Notes: generated by a model from the letters alone, not told the origin. DNA of 64,000 nucleotides from Candidatus Iainarchaeum sp. (GCA_028714535.1 JAQTME010000002.1:34891-98890), one strand, 5' to 3'. Counted from the first letter of the stretch, positions 44,409-53,883 are shown. Made by a program: numbers and translations.

Positions 44409-46048
44409 TAGCGCCTCTGCTTTATCTGCTCCCTTATCCTCTCGGCAAGGAACCTGAACGTGGACTCGAACCTGGCCCAGGAGAACTCGAACAGCCAGGC
44501 CTCTATCTCCGCCTTCTTGGCTTTTATCCCAGCCGGCAGGGTATCATCCATGCGCAGCGTCCACACGAGGTCCTCGGTGTCCCTGACGGTCCTCCTGTGC
44601 GCGCATATCTGCCTTATGTGCTCTATGTGCTCGAGGTCAGAATCGAGTATCGGGGTGGCGCCCTTCTCCTTCCGCGCCATCTTCATGTATATCATCTTCT
44701 GGACCTTGGGATCTATGTTCTCCAGGAAGTTGAGTATGAAATCCGTCCTGTTCAGTATCTCTGCAGGATAAGCGCCGCCCTTGCCCAGCGCCTCAAGTAT
44801 GAACCTCGCCCTGGCCTCGGGCAGCGCGGCCTGTGACGCGTCAAGGAGCGTCACGACGGGCCTGAAAGGCACGCTTGTGTCCTTCGTGGCGCGCAGCCTC
44901 CTGGCCACTGCCTTCTCCACCCGCTCCCTCGTGGCCGCATCGGGCGGGAGGTCCACCCAGTACTGCAGGTAGCCGCCGTTCAGCGGAAGGACCGATGTCT
45001 CCTTTGCCATGTCTTTCATTGCCCATGCCATGGGTGTGAGTATGCTGTTGGCGCGCGCCTTGCCGAGGAACGTGTTGAAGCCGCGCATGCCGAACCTGCC
45101 CGAGAATATCTCCGCGAAGCCCTTCCTGGTGCCCTTTATGCCCCCGTGGTCCTGCACGAAGTCGAGGAGCTTCATCGCGTCCGCCCCGTCCACGCCGAGC
45201 TTTATCTCCACATAAGAGCCGCTGTTCCTTTTGTTGATGCCGAGCGTCGCAAGGTTGATGTCAAATGGCGTGTTCGCCTCTGCCACGCTGCCGAAGCCCC
45301 TGAAGGCAGGCGGCAGGCTCCTGTAGAACGCCACCTCCTTGTCCTCCAGCTTCCGTATCTCCTCCGCTATCGTGCCCTGCGACTCAGGGGTTATGCGCCT
45401 GGGCTGGGATATGGAAGAGTCGCAAGTCAGCACCATCTCCCTGTGCCTGAGGACGCTTGAGAACGCCTCCAGGTCGAGTTTGAAAACCTCGATATCGCCA
45501 TTCCAGGGCACTTCGATGCTGTATTCGTATTTCCTCAGGTCCACGGAGTCCCTGGCGTACGCCCAGGCTATGGGGAACTCAGTTTCCGCGTGCCTGCCGA
45601 GGTGCTTGCCGCCCAGGTTGAAAATCGCCTCGTCCGAGGACGAGTTAGCCCTTATGAGCTCTCCGTACTCGCTGCCGTTGATGAAGGCCAGGAGCGCGAC
45701 CGCCTTCCTTGCCACTTCCCAGTGGGCCGCCATGGCCGCATCGCCTGCCCCTGTGAAGCCTCCGAGGTGGTTTATCGCATTCTGCCTCGACTTGTCAAGC
45801 ATGCCTACGATGAGGCTGTAGCCGTTGCCAGTCGTTGCGACCGCGGCCAGCTGCATCTCCACGGAAAGCAGGTGGTTGTGGAGCGTTTGCATGCTCTCGC
45901 TGTGCTGGCTGCAGACCTGGAACGGGGCCGGCTCTACAGCCTCCCCAAACTTCCTGAAGAGTGCATGCGCCCTTTTTGCCACTAGCTGCGCCGACGCATC
46001 GGCTGGTAAGCCCTTTAGGGCTGGGCCTGTCACTCTTTTCATGGTCAT
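44405..46048 (-). CDS. Hypothetical protein, 547 aa
   Basis: Long ORF with balanced composition; no family recognised. Confidence 0.6.
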   Translation of the reverse strand: MTMKRVTGPALKGLPADASAQLVAKRAHALFRKFGEAVEPAPFQVCSQHSESMQTLHNHLLSVEMQLAAVATTGNGYSLIVGMLDKSRQNAINHLGGFTGAGDAAMAAHWEVARKAVALLAFINGSEYGELIRANSSSDEAIFNLGGKHLGRHAETEFPIAWAYARDSVDLRKYEYSIEVPWNGDIEVFKLDLEAFSSVLRHREMVLTCDSSISQPRRITPESQGTIAEEIRKLEDKEVAFYRSLPPAFRGFGSVAEANTPFDINLATLGINKRNSGSYVEIKLGVDGADAMKLLDFVQDHGGIKGTRKGFAEIFSGRFGMRGFNTFLGKARANSILTPMAWAMKDMAKETSVLPLNGGYLQYWVDLPPDAATRERVEKAVARRLRATKDTSVPFRPVVTLLDASQAALPEARARFILEALGKGGAYPAEILNRTDFILNFLENIDPKVQKMIYMKMARKEKGATPILDSDLEHIEHIRQICAHRRTVRDTEDLVWTLRMDDTLPAGIKAKKAEIEAWLFEFSWARFESTFRFLAERIREQIKQRRY

Positions 46049-46292
46049 GGGTATCTCTCCGGCGCTGTTTTTGCAGTCCGGCCGCTATTATACATGATAT
46101 AATATGCGTGGTTCTCTTTTTAAACATGCTTTTTCACTAACCCCCACATTAGGGGTATTTAAAGCCACGCCGTGGGAGCCAAAACTTCGTCTTTTGACGG
46201 ACTTTCCGTGCGCATGGTGCACAGGCTGGGAGTGCTGTGATATCCTGTTATGGAAGCTGGTTTTTTAAATCTGTCGCCCCAACTATCTGTTT

Positions 46293-46787
46293 ATGGCTGA
46301 ACAAACTGCTCGTCCCGGACTTGCCTATGGCGTAATAAAATGCCCTCCAACTAAAGTGCCGTCTGATGCGTGGCGGAAACTCGAAATCGCGCTGGAAACC
46401 ATCAGGAAAACGGCTGTTGACGCAGGCGTGCTGGAGGTCAGCACCCGCGGGCTGCCGATTCCACTGAAGGAGGAACGGTCCGCCGGGCTGGCGCTTTCTG
46501 CGACCCATATCAGGGCAGGGACTGTCCAGATGCGGTGCGACTGCGCACAATACGGGCCTTTCATAGCCGAGAAAATAGAGGCTTTGGAACGCGGCAAGGG
46601 AGCGAATTACCTAATCCGCATCTCAGTGCCGACTGTCCCCAACGACCTTGCTGCAGCAGGGCTGGGCCATGTGATGGGAAAACTGCGGGAGACGGACCCG
46701 GAGCTGGAGCTCATGGACATCTTCTATGTGCAAGACAACCGCCCGCACATTTCCACGGCTATCCGCGTCATGGACCCGCCGAAGTAG
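46293..46787 (+). CDS. Hypothetical protein, 164 aa
   Basis: Uninterrupted ORF with plausible composition. Confidence 0.55.
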   Translation: MAEQTARPGLAYGVIKCPPTKVPSDAWRKLEIALETIRKTAVDAGVLEVSTRGLPIPLKEERSAGLALSATHIRAGTVQMRCDCAQYGPFIAEKIEALERGKGANYLIRISVPTVPNDLAAAGLGHVMGKLRETDPELELMDIFYVQDNRPHISTAIRVMDPPK

Positions 46788-46822
46788 CGCGTACCTGCTA
46801 TGATTTCAAAGTGATTATTGTG

Positions 46823-47350
46823 ATGCTGCAACAGCCGAATGGACCGGACGGAAAACCGCTCAACATAGACCTCACGCCGCTGGCCCGCAAAAAACCCCTG
46901 CAGGAAGCGCCGATGCTGGCGCAGCCCGTATGGCCTTTCGCCAGCCTGTTCCTATGGCCGTCGCAGAAAGTTTCGCGCGGCGAAGCCACTTCAGGGCGCA
47001 TGGCGCAGTTTTTTTCCATCAATGTCCGCACAACCGATGATGTGCTTGACCGGGATGGAATACGCCAAATCGCCGGAGAACTGTCGCTTGGCGCCACCCC
47101 GGCTGGCGCCGGGCTGAGCCTCTCATCCGGCGAGGACCGGTGGCTCGGTGGCAACATACGCCTTGAATCCTGCAAGGATGGAAAATATTATGCAATACTA
47201 ACCATCGGGTTCACCGCAGATCATCTTGAGGTTGACGATGCCGCGAATGCAAAACGGCTCGCCGTGGAAATCGCGAAGAGGCTCTTCGAGCTGAAGGAGA
47301 GGCCGCACTTCCCCGACGAATTCGCAGCTGCCTTCTCGAAGGCGCTTTAG
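46823..47350 (+). CDS. Hypothetical protein, paralog of next gene
   Basis: Shares ...LA[VM][EQ]..LF..KE[RK]PHF.D.FAA... C-terminus with 47429..48046. Confidence 0.55.
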   Translation: MLQQPNGPDGKPLNIDLTPLARKKPLQEAPMLAQPVWPFASLFLWPSQKVSRGEATSGRMAQFFSINVRTTDDVLDRDGIRQIAGELSLGATPAGAGLSLSSGEDRWLGGNIRLESCKDGKYYAILTIGFTADHLEVDDAANAKRLAVEIAKRLFELKERPHFPDEFAAAFSKAL

Positions 47351-47428
47351 GGCATCTGAATACCAGGCGGACGCATCCGAGCACCCGAACGCCGTCAGCA
47401 CGTTTATAAAGTGTTTGTTTCTTAAATT

Positions 47429-48046
47429 ATGTGGTGCTTTATGATGAATCAGAATACGTCAAGGCTATCGGTCCCGCAGGACAAACTTCGTGTTCCAGTT
47501 TTTCAGGCCCCAAACACGCCGGCGGCGCGCTTTAGAAATGCCAGCCCGTGTATTGAATCTCCCACAACGCATTGGGGATTTAGCGATTTCTCCCTTTCAC
47601 CCAACTGCCTCATGCCGCGTGGTTCTAGCTCAACCCAAGCCTCCTTCAGCCTGGCCAGCCTTCGTGTCCGCACGAAGGATTCTGCTCTTGACGCGCAGTC
47701 CATAAGAACTATCGCAAGGAACTTGTTATCGAAGGAAGGAGTATTACTGAAGGAAAAAGTATCAGATACGCCCTGCCTGCTCATATTTTCCTCTATAACT
47801 CTCGATCCCTCAGATTCGCTCACAGTTTCGGTAGTCTATGAGGAGGCCGCAATAAAAGTCCCGGAAAGGTATTCTATAAACGTATCAGCCTCCTCCCCCC
47901 TGCGCGTAGATGCATGCAAAAAGCTTGCAATGCAGTTCTGTTCGTTGCTTTTTGCAGAGAAAGAGAAGCCGCACTTCCAGGATTTCGCCGCTAACTCCTT
48001 AGAAAATATGCTCTCCACGCTGGAACAGCTCGCCGCGAAGCGATGA
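47429..48046 (+). CDS. Hypothetical protein, paralog of previous gene
   Basis: See above; TTTATAAA box upstream. Confidence 0.55.
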   Translation: MWCFMMNQNTSRLSVPQDKLRVPVFQAPNTPAARFRNASPCIESPTTHWGFSDFSLSPNCLMPRGSSSTQASFSLASLRVRTKDSALDAQSIRTIARNLLSKEGVLLKEKVSDTPCLLIFSSITLDPSDSLTVSVVYEEAAIKVPERYSINVSASSPLRVDACKKLAMQFCSLLFAEKEKPHFQDFAANSLENMLSTLEQLAAKR

Positions 48047-48095
48047 CCTCGGCACGTTTATAAACATTTCTTCTTATACTTCTCCAAGTATCCAA

Positions 48096-48223
48096 TTATT
48101 TATATCCGGCGGTTTCTGCCTTGCAGCGCAAGGCATGAACACCTCAGTGCACACTGAGGTCCCGATGACAGTAGGGGATTCGTCCCTGAAAATGTTCGGG
48201 CAACGCGGAAAGAAAGGTGCAAC
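48096..48223 (+). promoter_or_regulatory. TATA box and structured leader upstream of ribosomal protein operon
   Basis: TTATTTATAT (48096-48105), hairpins CCTTGC-AGC-GCAAGG (48119-48133), ACCTCAGTG-CA-CACTGAGGT (48141-48160), GGGA-TTCG-TCCC (48175-48186). Confidence 0.6.
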
Positions 48224-49180
48224 ATGACAGACATACGCAGACCCCGCAGGGGTTCTATGGCCCACAGGCCAAGGAAAAGGGCATACAGCCAGAACGCGCG
48301 CGTCTACTGGCAGGACCTGCCCGACAAGAGGGTTCTCGGTTTCGCAGGCTACAAGGTCGGCATGACGCACGTCGCCTACGTGGACGACACGGAGTCGCCG
48401 ACAAAGGGTCAGGAGATAGTCAGCCCGGCGACAATCATAGAGGTCCCGCCGATCATGGTCTACGGCGTCCGCTGCTACAGGGGAAACAACTCAGTGGGCG
48501 ACATACTCTCCACTGACAAGAAAGTCCTCGGGCTCGCGGGATTCGGCGAGAATCCGAGCGCGAAGCAGAAAGGCGAGCGCGCGAAAATCGACGACGCAAC
48601 GGTCGATGACGCGAGGCTGCTCGTGTTCGCCATGCCAGCCAAGACAAAGATGGGCAAGAAGCACATCGAGAAGATGGAGCTGGGCGTGGGCGGCAAGGAC
48701 GGCAAGGAGAAGCTGGAATTCTGCAAAAGTTTCATAGGCAAGGAACTGCGCATCTCCGAAGTCTTCAAGAACGGCGAGCACATCGACGTGGTCTCGGTCA
48801 GCATCGGCAAGGGCTGGCAGGGCGCGGTCAAGAGGTTCGGCATTTCCATACAACGAAGAAAAGCCACGGGCAAGAGGCGCCACGTAGGCACCCTGGGCCA
48901 ATGGCACCCGGCTTACGTTCTTTACACGGTCCCGCAGGCAGGCCAGACCGGCTACCACCAGAGGACCGAGATGAACAAGAGGATACTGAAGATGGGCCAG
49001 AAGCCCGAGGAGATAAACCCGTCCGCCGGTTTCGCCGGCTACGGGTTCGTGAGGAACGACTACGTCGTGCTCAAGGGCTCGGTGCCCGGGCCGGTAAAGC
49101 GGCTCGTGAAGCTGAGGCTGGCGGTCAGGTCAGCGCCGGGCGGCAAGGAGCCGCAGGTGTCATACATCGCCACAAGATAG
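48224..49180 (+). CDS. rpl3: 50S ribosomal protein L3 (uL3)
   Basis: RPRKRAYSQNARVYWQDL..GFAGYKVGMTHV, RRKATGKRRHVGTLGQWHP. Confidence 0.95.
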   Translation: MTDIRRPRRGSMAHRPRKRAYSQNARVYWQDLPDKRVLGFAGYKVGMTHVAYVDDTESPTKGQEIVSPATIIEVPPIMVYGVRCYRGNNSVGDILSTDKKVLGLAGFGENPSAKQKGERAKIDDATVDDARLLVFAMPAKTKMGKKHIEKMELGVGGKDGKEKLEFCKSFIGKELRISEVFKNGEHIDVVSVSIGKGWQGAVKRFGISIQRRKATGKRRHVGTLGQWHPAYVLYTVPQAGQTGYHQRTEMNKRILKMGQKPEEINPSAGFAGYGFVRNDYVVLKGSVPGPVKRLVKLRLAVRSAPGGKEPQVSYIATR

Positions 49181-49188
49181 GTGTTCAT

Positions 49189-49938
49189 ATGAAAGCAAGC
49201 GTATACTCGATTGAAGGGAAGGTGCTCAGGCAGATAGACCTGCCGGCTGTTTTCCAGACGCCGCACCGCGAAGACCTGGTCAAGCGCGCTGTCCTCAGCG
49301 AGGAAAGCATGCTCTACCAGCCGAAGGGCAACTACAGGTGGGCAGGCCTCAACACCAGCGCGCGCTACCGCGGGCGCAAGGAGGACTTCGGCGCAGTCAA
49401 GAACAAGGGCATCCCGCACCTGCCGCACGAGGTCCTGCCGAAAGGCGGCCTGGGCAAGGTGAAGCGCGTGCCCCACGCCGTAAAAGGCCGCAGGGCGCAC
49501 CCGCCGAAGCCGGAGAAGATAATCGTCGAGTTCATCAACAGGAAGGAGCACAGCCTCGCGCTGGCGAGCGCGCTCTCCATGAGCGCCGACCGCAAGACGG
49601 TCTGCGACAGGCTCCACGTGGAAGTGGGCGTGTCGCTCCCCATCGTGATGGACGCCGCATTCGAGAAGCTCGCCAAGACCAAGGACGTGGTCAAGGTCCT
49701 CGAGGCATTGAACCTCATGAAGTTCATAGAGCGGGCGAAGCGCAACGGGACGAAATCACCGCTCATAGTGGTCGCAGGCGGAAGCATAACAAAGGCCGCG
49801 GCGAACCTCGCGGGCGTGGACGTGGTCACCGTGAAGGCCCTGTCCGTAAAAGATCTGGCTCCGGGCACGCACGCAGGCCGGCTGACCCTCTACACCGAGG
49901 GCGCGCTGCCAGAGATTGAAAAGAGGTTTTCGGCATGA
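49189..49938 (+). CDS. rpl4: 50S ribosomal protein L4 (uL4)
   Basis: Start ATG after AGGTGTTCAT; NTSARYRGRKEDFGAVKNKGIPHLPHEVLPKGGLGKVKRVPHAVKGRRAHPPK. Confidence 0.94.
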   Translation: MKASVYSIEGKVLRQIDLPAVFQTPHREDLVKRAVLSEESMLYQPKGNYRWAGLNTSARYRGRKEDFGAVKNKGIPHLPHEVLPKGGLGKVKRVPHAVKGRRAHPPKPEKIIVEFINRKEHSLALASALSMSADRKTVCDRLHVEVGVSLPIVMDAAFEKLAKTKDVVKVLEALNLMKFIERAKRNGTKSPLIVVAGGSITKAAANLAGVDVVTVKALSVKDLAPGTHAGRLTLYTEGALPEIEKRFSA

Positions 49939-50186
49939 TACTGATATCTCCGGTCAAGACGGAAAAGGCCATAGGGAAGATAGAGTACGAGAACACGCTC
50001 ACGTTCGTCGTGCAGAACTCAGCCACGAAAAAGGCCGTAAAGGACGAGGTCGAAAAACTGTTCGCTGTGAAGGTGGCCGGAGTGCGCACGTTCATAACGT
50101 CCATGGGCAAGAAGCATGCGTTCGTGAAGCTGGAAAAAGCCTTCAAGGCGGACGACGTGGCGATTAAGCTGAAGATGATTGCATAG
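49935..50186 (+). CDS. rpl23: 50S ribosomal protein L23 (uL23)
   Basis: MILISPVKTEKAIGKIEYENTLTFVVQNSATKKAVKDEVEKLFAVKVAGVRT. Confidence 0.94.
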   Translation: MILISPVKTEKAIGKIEYENTLTFVVQNSATKKAVKDEVEKLFAVKVAGVRTFITSMGKKHAFVKLEKAFKADDVAIKLKMIA

Positions 50187-50196
50187 AGGTATACTT

Positions 50197-50949
50197 ATGG
50201 GTAAGAGACTAAAACAGCAAAAAAGAGGGCGCGGCTCGCCGAGGTACCGGGCGCCGCACAAGCGGTTCAAGACGGACCTGGCCTACCGGTCGTACGACGA
50301 CGTGGAGAAGACAGGCGTGCTCACAGGCAAGGTCGTCGGGCTCGTGGACGACCCGGCAAGGACCGCGCTGCTCATGAAAGTCGTATACGAGAACAACGAG
50401 AGCGGCTTCCTGCTCGCACCCGAAGGCATCGCAGTGGGCGACACGATCGAGGTCGGCTCGCAGGGGCGATTGACGCTCGGAAGCGTGCTCCCGCTCTACC
50501 GCATGCCGGATGGCGCTTACATATTCAACATAGAAAGGAACGCAGGGGACGGAGGCAAGATGGTGAAGGCCCCGGGCTCCTACGCCATCATAGTCGCCAA
50601 GGAGGGCAAGATAGTATATCTCAAGCTGCCCAGCAAGGCGACTGTCGTATTGTCAAACGAATGCAGGGCGCAATTGGGCGTTGTCGCAGGCGGCGGCAGG
50701 CTCGAGAAGCCGATGCTCAAGGCAGGCAACCAATACCACAAGATGAAGGCGAGGAACAGGCTGTGGCCAGTCCCGAGGGGGGTGCACCAGTCGGCCTACA
50801 ACCACCCGCACGGAGGCAAGCAGCACCACGTCGGAAAGCCGACCACGGTCGCACGCAGCACTCCGCCAGGAGGCAAGGTGGGGCACATCGCCGCGAGGCA
50901 GACGGGCCGCCGCAAAGGCAAGAAGGCATTCGAAGCAGAGGCTGAGTGA
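50197..50949 (+). CDS. rpl2: 50S ribosomal protein L2 (uL2)
   Basis: MGKRLKQQKRGRGSPRYRAPHKRF..GVHQSAYNHPHGGKQHHVGKPTTVARSTPPGGKVGHIAARQTGRRKG. Confidence 0.96.
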   Translation: MGKRLKQQKRGRGSPRYRAPHKRFKTDLAYRSYDDVEKTGVLTGKVVGLVDDPARTALLMKVVYENNESGFLLAPEGIAVGDTIEVGSQGRLTLGSVLPLYRMPDGAYIFNIERNAGDGGKMVKAPGSYAIIVAKEGKIVYLKLPSKATVVLSNECRAQLGVVAGGGRLEKPMLKAGNQYHKMKARNRLWPVPRGVHQSAYNHPHGGKQHHVGKPTTVARSTPPGGKVGHIAARQTGRRKGKKAFEAEAE

Positions 50950-50951
50950 TT

Positions 50952-51347
50952 ATGAAAAAGGACACATGGAAAGGCATTGATGACGCGGGCATACTCGCGC
51001 TGCCCATGGACGACTTCCTGAAGAAGACCACGTCCAGGAACAGGCGCACCATGCTGAGGCTGAAGTTCAACCCGAGGCTGAAGCAGTTCATCGAAGAGGT
51101 CCGCAAGATCAGGAAGGCGAACCCCAAGAAGCTCATCAAGACGCACCTGCGCGAGGCCGTGATACTGCCCGAATGGGTCGGCCTCACGTTCGGCGTCCAC
51201 AACGGCAAGGAGTTCAAGCGCGTTGAGATAACGCTTACAAAGGTGGGCAGAAGGCTCGGCGACTTCTCGCACAGCACAGGAAGGGTGTTGCATTCCGGCC
51301 CTGGTGTCGGTGCTACGAGGGGTTCCAAGTTCGTGCCGCTGAAGTGA
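50952..51347 (+). CDS. rps19: 30S ribosomal protein S19 (uS19)
   Basis: THLREAVILPEWVGLTFGVHNGKEFKRVEI..GDFSHSTGRVLHSGPGVGATRGSKFVPLK. Confidence 0.95.
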   Translation: MKKDTWKGIDDAGILALPMDDFLKKTTSRNRRTMLRLKFNPRLKQFIEEVRKIRKANPKKLIKTHLREAVILPEWVGLTFGVHNGKEFKRVEITLTKVGRRLGDFSHSTGRVLHSGPGVGATRGSKFVPLK

Positions 51348-51352
51348 TGGCT

Positions 51353-52030
51353 ATGAAAGGATACTCATCCAGTACGGAAAAATGCGCCGCCGCGCGGGCC
51401 GAGGGGGTCAACGCCTCCTGGAAGGACCTCGCGGAAGTGTGCGCCAGGATACGCGGCATGAGCGCCGACAAGGCTGTCGTGTTCCTCGGGAAGGCGTCGA
51501 TTAAGCCGACCGAGGGCGGCATCCCGGTGCTTTTCAAGAGGCACTGCAAGAAGCTCGGCCACAGGCGCGAGCTCGGGGGCCGCAAGGGCAGGTACCCCTG
51601 GAAGTCGGCCGCGATAGTGCTGAAGGTGCTGCAGAGCGCCATGGCGAACGGCCGCACACAGGGCATGGGCGACGAATATACCGTGCAGGCGGCATGCGCC
51701 AACAAGAACATGTCGTTCCCGAGGCTCGCGTCCAAGGGGCGCTGGGCGCGGTCCAACCTGGAGACGTCGCGCATAGAGATAATACTCAAGGGCTCCGAAA
51801 TCCCGAAGGGCGTTACTGTGAAACCGGCGAAGCCCGAGGCGAAGAAGGAAACGAAAAAGCCCGAGGCGCCGGTGATAGGCAAGCCCCCCGAAGCGAAGCC
51901 GCCCGCCACGGTCCTCAGGGACCAGGCGACGCAGCACGAGCACAAGCACGAGGCCGAGAAGGAGTTCGAGCAGGAGAAGAAGCATGAGGAAGCCGAGCCC
52001 CACCACCACGGGGAGTACAAGAAAAGGTGA
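51353..52030 (+). CDS. rpl22: 50S ribosomal protein L22 (uL22) with His/Glu-rich C-terminal tail
   Basis: WKDLAEVCARIRGMSADKAVVFL..HRRELGGRKGRYPWKSAAIVLKVL; tail HEHKHEAEKEFEQEKKHEEAEPHHHGEYKKR. Confidence 0.94.
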   Translation: MKGYSSSTEKCAAARAEGVNASWKDLAEVCARIRGMSADKAVVFLGKASIKPTEGGIPVLFKRHCKKLGHRRELGGRKGRYPWKSAAIVLKVLQSAMANGRTQGMGDEYTVQAACANKNMSFPRLASKGRWARSNLETSRIEIILKGSEIPKGVTVKPAKPEAKKETKKPEAPVIGKPPEAKPPATVLRDQATQHEHKHEAEKEFEQEKKHEEAEPHHHGEYKKR

Positions 52031-52036
52031 TTATGG

Positions 52037-52759
52037 ATGCTTTACCAGGAGAAACTCATCGAGGAGCAGATAAGCAAGTACCAGGTCATGAAGTTCCTTG
52101 AGCTGAAGCTGGACCGCGCTGGCCTGGCGAGCGTCGACATACAGCGCACGCCGCTTGTGACGCGCATCACCCTCGAGGTGACGAACCCGGCGAGGATAAT
52201 CGGCAAGAAGGGCAAGCTCATCAACGAATTGACAGAGGTCATAAAGAAGGAGTTCAAGATAGAGAACCCGCAGATCAGCGTCATCGAGGTCCGCAACCCG
52301 TCCCTCGAGCCGCGCATGGTCGCCAAAAAGGCGTCCAAGTACATCGAGCAGGGCAAGAAGGTGCGCGCCGTCCTGCACTTCGTGCTCCGCGAGGTCATGC
52401 GCGCGGGCGCATTGGGCGCCGAAATCAAGGCATCAGGAAAGATAGGCGCAAAGGGCGCGAAGGCGAAACGCCTGCGCGTCATGGCTGGGTACATTCCAAC
52501 TGCCGGCGAGCCGGCAAGGCTCGTGCGCGTGGCGCACCTGAACGCGAACACCAAATCAGGTGTCATCGGCGTGCTCGTCCGCATCGTGCCGCCGGGCACG
52601 GTGTTCCCGGACAAGGAGAACATACAGGTCGTGCTCCCGAAGGTCATAGAGGCGGCCAGCGAGGTCACCGAAGGGCGCGAGCCCAGGCGGCCGCCGACCG
52701 CAGAGGAGAAGGAAGCCGCGGAGAAGGCGAGGAACGCCCCGCCAAGGAGAAGGCACTGA
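52037..52759 (+). CDS. rps3: 30S ribosomal protein S3 (uS3)
   Basis: NPARIIGKKGKLINELTEVIKKEF KH domain. Confidence 0.95.
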   Translation: MLYQEKLIEEQISKYQVMKFLELKLDRAGLASVDIQRTPLVTRITLEVTNPARIIGKKGKLINELTEVIKKEFKIENPQISVIEVRNPSLEPRMVAKKASKYIEQGKKVRAVLHFVLREVMRAGALGAEIKASGKIGAKGAKAKRLRVMAGYIPTAGEPARLVRVAHLNANTKSGVIGVLVRIVPPGTVFPDKENIQVVLPKVIEAASEVTEGREPRRPPTAEEKEAAEKARNAPPRRRH

Positions 52760-52768
52760 GGGATGACG

Positions 52769-53047
52769 ATGGCAATCATACGGAAAAGCGAGTTGAAGAA
52801 GATGAGCGCCCAGGAGCGCGCCGGCAAGATAGCAGAGCTGGAGAAGGCGATGCTCGAGCTCCGCGGCGAGGGCAAGAAGGAGAAGACCAAGCCGTTGCGC
52901 AAGGCGATAGCCAAGCTGCTCACCATGGGGGGCATCGAGGCTGCGAAGGCGCATGCGCACAAGGCCCCGGCGAACGCGGCGGCGAAAAACCCCGCCCCCG
53001 AAGCCCGGAGGCCATCTGTGGCAGCATCTGTTGAAAAGCGGAAATAA
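52769..53047 (+). CDS. rpl29: 50S ribosomal protein L29 (uL29), extended
   Basis: MAIIRKSELKKMSAQERAGKIAELEKAMLELRGEGK. Confidence 0.88.
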   Translation: MAIIRKSELKKMSAQERAGKIAELEKAMLELRGEGKKEKTKPLRKAIAKLLTMGGIEAAKAHAHKAPANAAAKNPAPEARRPSVAASVEKRK

Positions 53048-53095
53048 GCGAACCTTTATATAGTTCATACGCCGTAATATGTGCAGGTGAATGTA

Positions 53096-53398
53096 TTGGA
53101 TAAATGCCAGAAATGCGGTATGCTCAAGGATTTGTGCGTTTGTGAAATCCTTGACAAACAGGGAGTAGCGAAAATAAAAGTATATACGACTTCCAAGAAG
53201 TTCAAGAAGATCGTCACGATAGTCGAGGGCATAGACAAGGCCCAGCTGGACCAGACGACCAAGGAACTTAAGCACAAGCTCGCCTGCGGCGGCAGCGCCA
53301 AGGACGGGCAGATAATCCTGCAGGGGAACCACAAGACGAAGGTGTCCGCTGCGCTCAAGCACCTCGGCTACCTCGAAGAGAGCATAGAAGTCAGGTAA
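53096..53398 (+). CDS. Translation initiation factor SUI1/eIF1
   Basis: CQKCGMLKDLCVCE..KIVTIVEGI..HKLACGGSAKDGQIILQGNHKTKV; TTG 53096 preferred (GTG 53081/53087 possible). Confidence 0.93.
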   Translation: MDKCQKCGMLKDLCVCEILDKQGVAKIKVYTTSKKFKKIVTIVEGIDKAQLDQTTKELKHKLACGGSAKDGQIILQGNHKTKVSAALKHLGYLEESIEVR

Positions 53399-53403
53399 GC
53401 CTG

Positions 53404-53670
53404 ATGATAGACAGGAAGAACCTCCTTTTCTCCACTTTCATAGGGCTAGATGTCGAAATATCCAATTCCAGCCAGCGGAAGCTCGTCGGCCTCAAGGGAA
53501 AGGTCGTAGACGAGACCAAGAACCTCCTTATAATAGAGGCGCACGGCAAGGATGTCCGCGTCCCCAAAGTCTCCGCCACGTTCCGCTTCACCCTCGATGA
53601 CGGGGATAAATTGGACGTGGACGGCTCTAAAATCACGTTCCGGCCGCACGAGCGCGCGAAAAAAGTCTGA
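53404..53670 (+). CDS. rnp1: Ribonuclease P protein component 1 (Rpp29/Pop4-like)
   Basis: FSTFIGLDVEISNSSQRKLVGLKGKVVDETKNLLIIEAHGKDVRVPKVSATFRF. Confidence 0.9.
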   Translation: MIDRKNLLFSTFIGLDVEISNSSQRKLVGLKGKVVDETKNLLIIEAHGKDVRVPKVSATFRFTLDDGDKLDVDGSKITFRPHERAKKV

Positions 53671-53695
53671 GGATTTCCCGCACGTTCTCGCCTGA

Positions 53696-53883
53696 TTATT
53701 TATAAATCTTTGTATCTAAATTAGGTCTACCCGTATTATATTACACTCAATCGGCCGCTCATTACGGCCGGCGGCGCGCGAACACCTCTTTCCAGCGGAA
53801 AGGGATTCGTGCGCTTTGTAATGTGGGTTTCGTTCGTTCTACGAGCGAGAATCCGATATGCATCGGCAGAGATGGTGATACTG
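53696..53883 (+). promoter_or_regulatory. Internal promoter and multi-hairpin leader upstream of uS17
   Basis: TTATTTATAAA (53696-53706), second TATTATATTA; hairpins GCGCGCGAA..CTTTCC-AGC-GGAAAG..TTCGTGCGC, TCGTTCG..CGAGCGA, CCGAT-ATGC-ATCGG. Confidence 0.6.
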
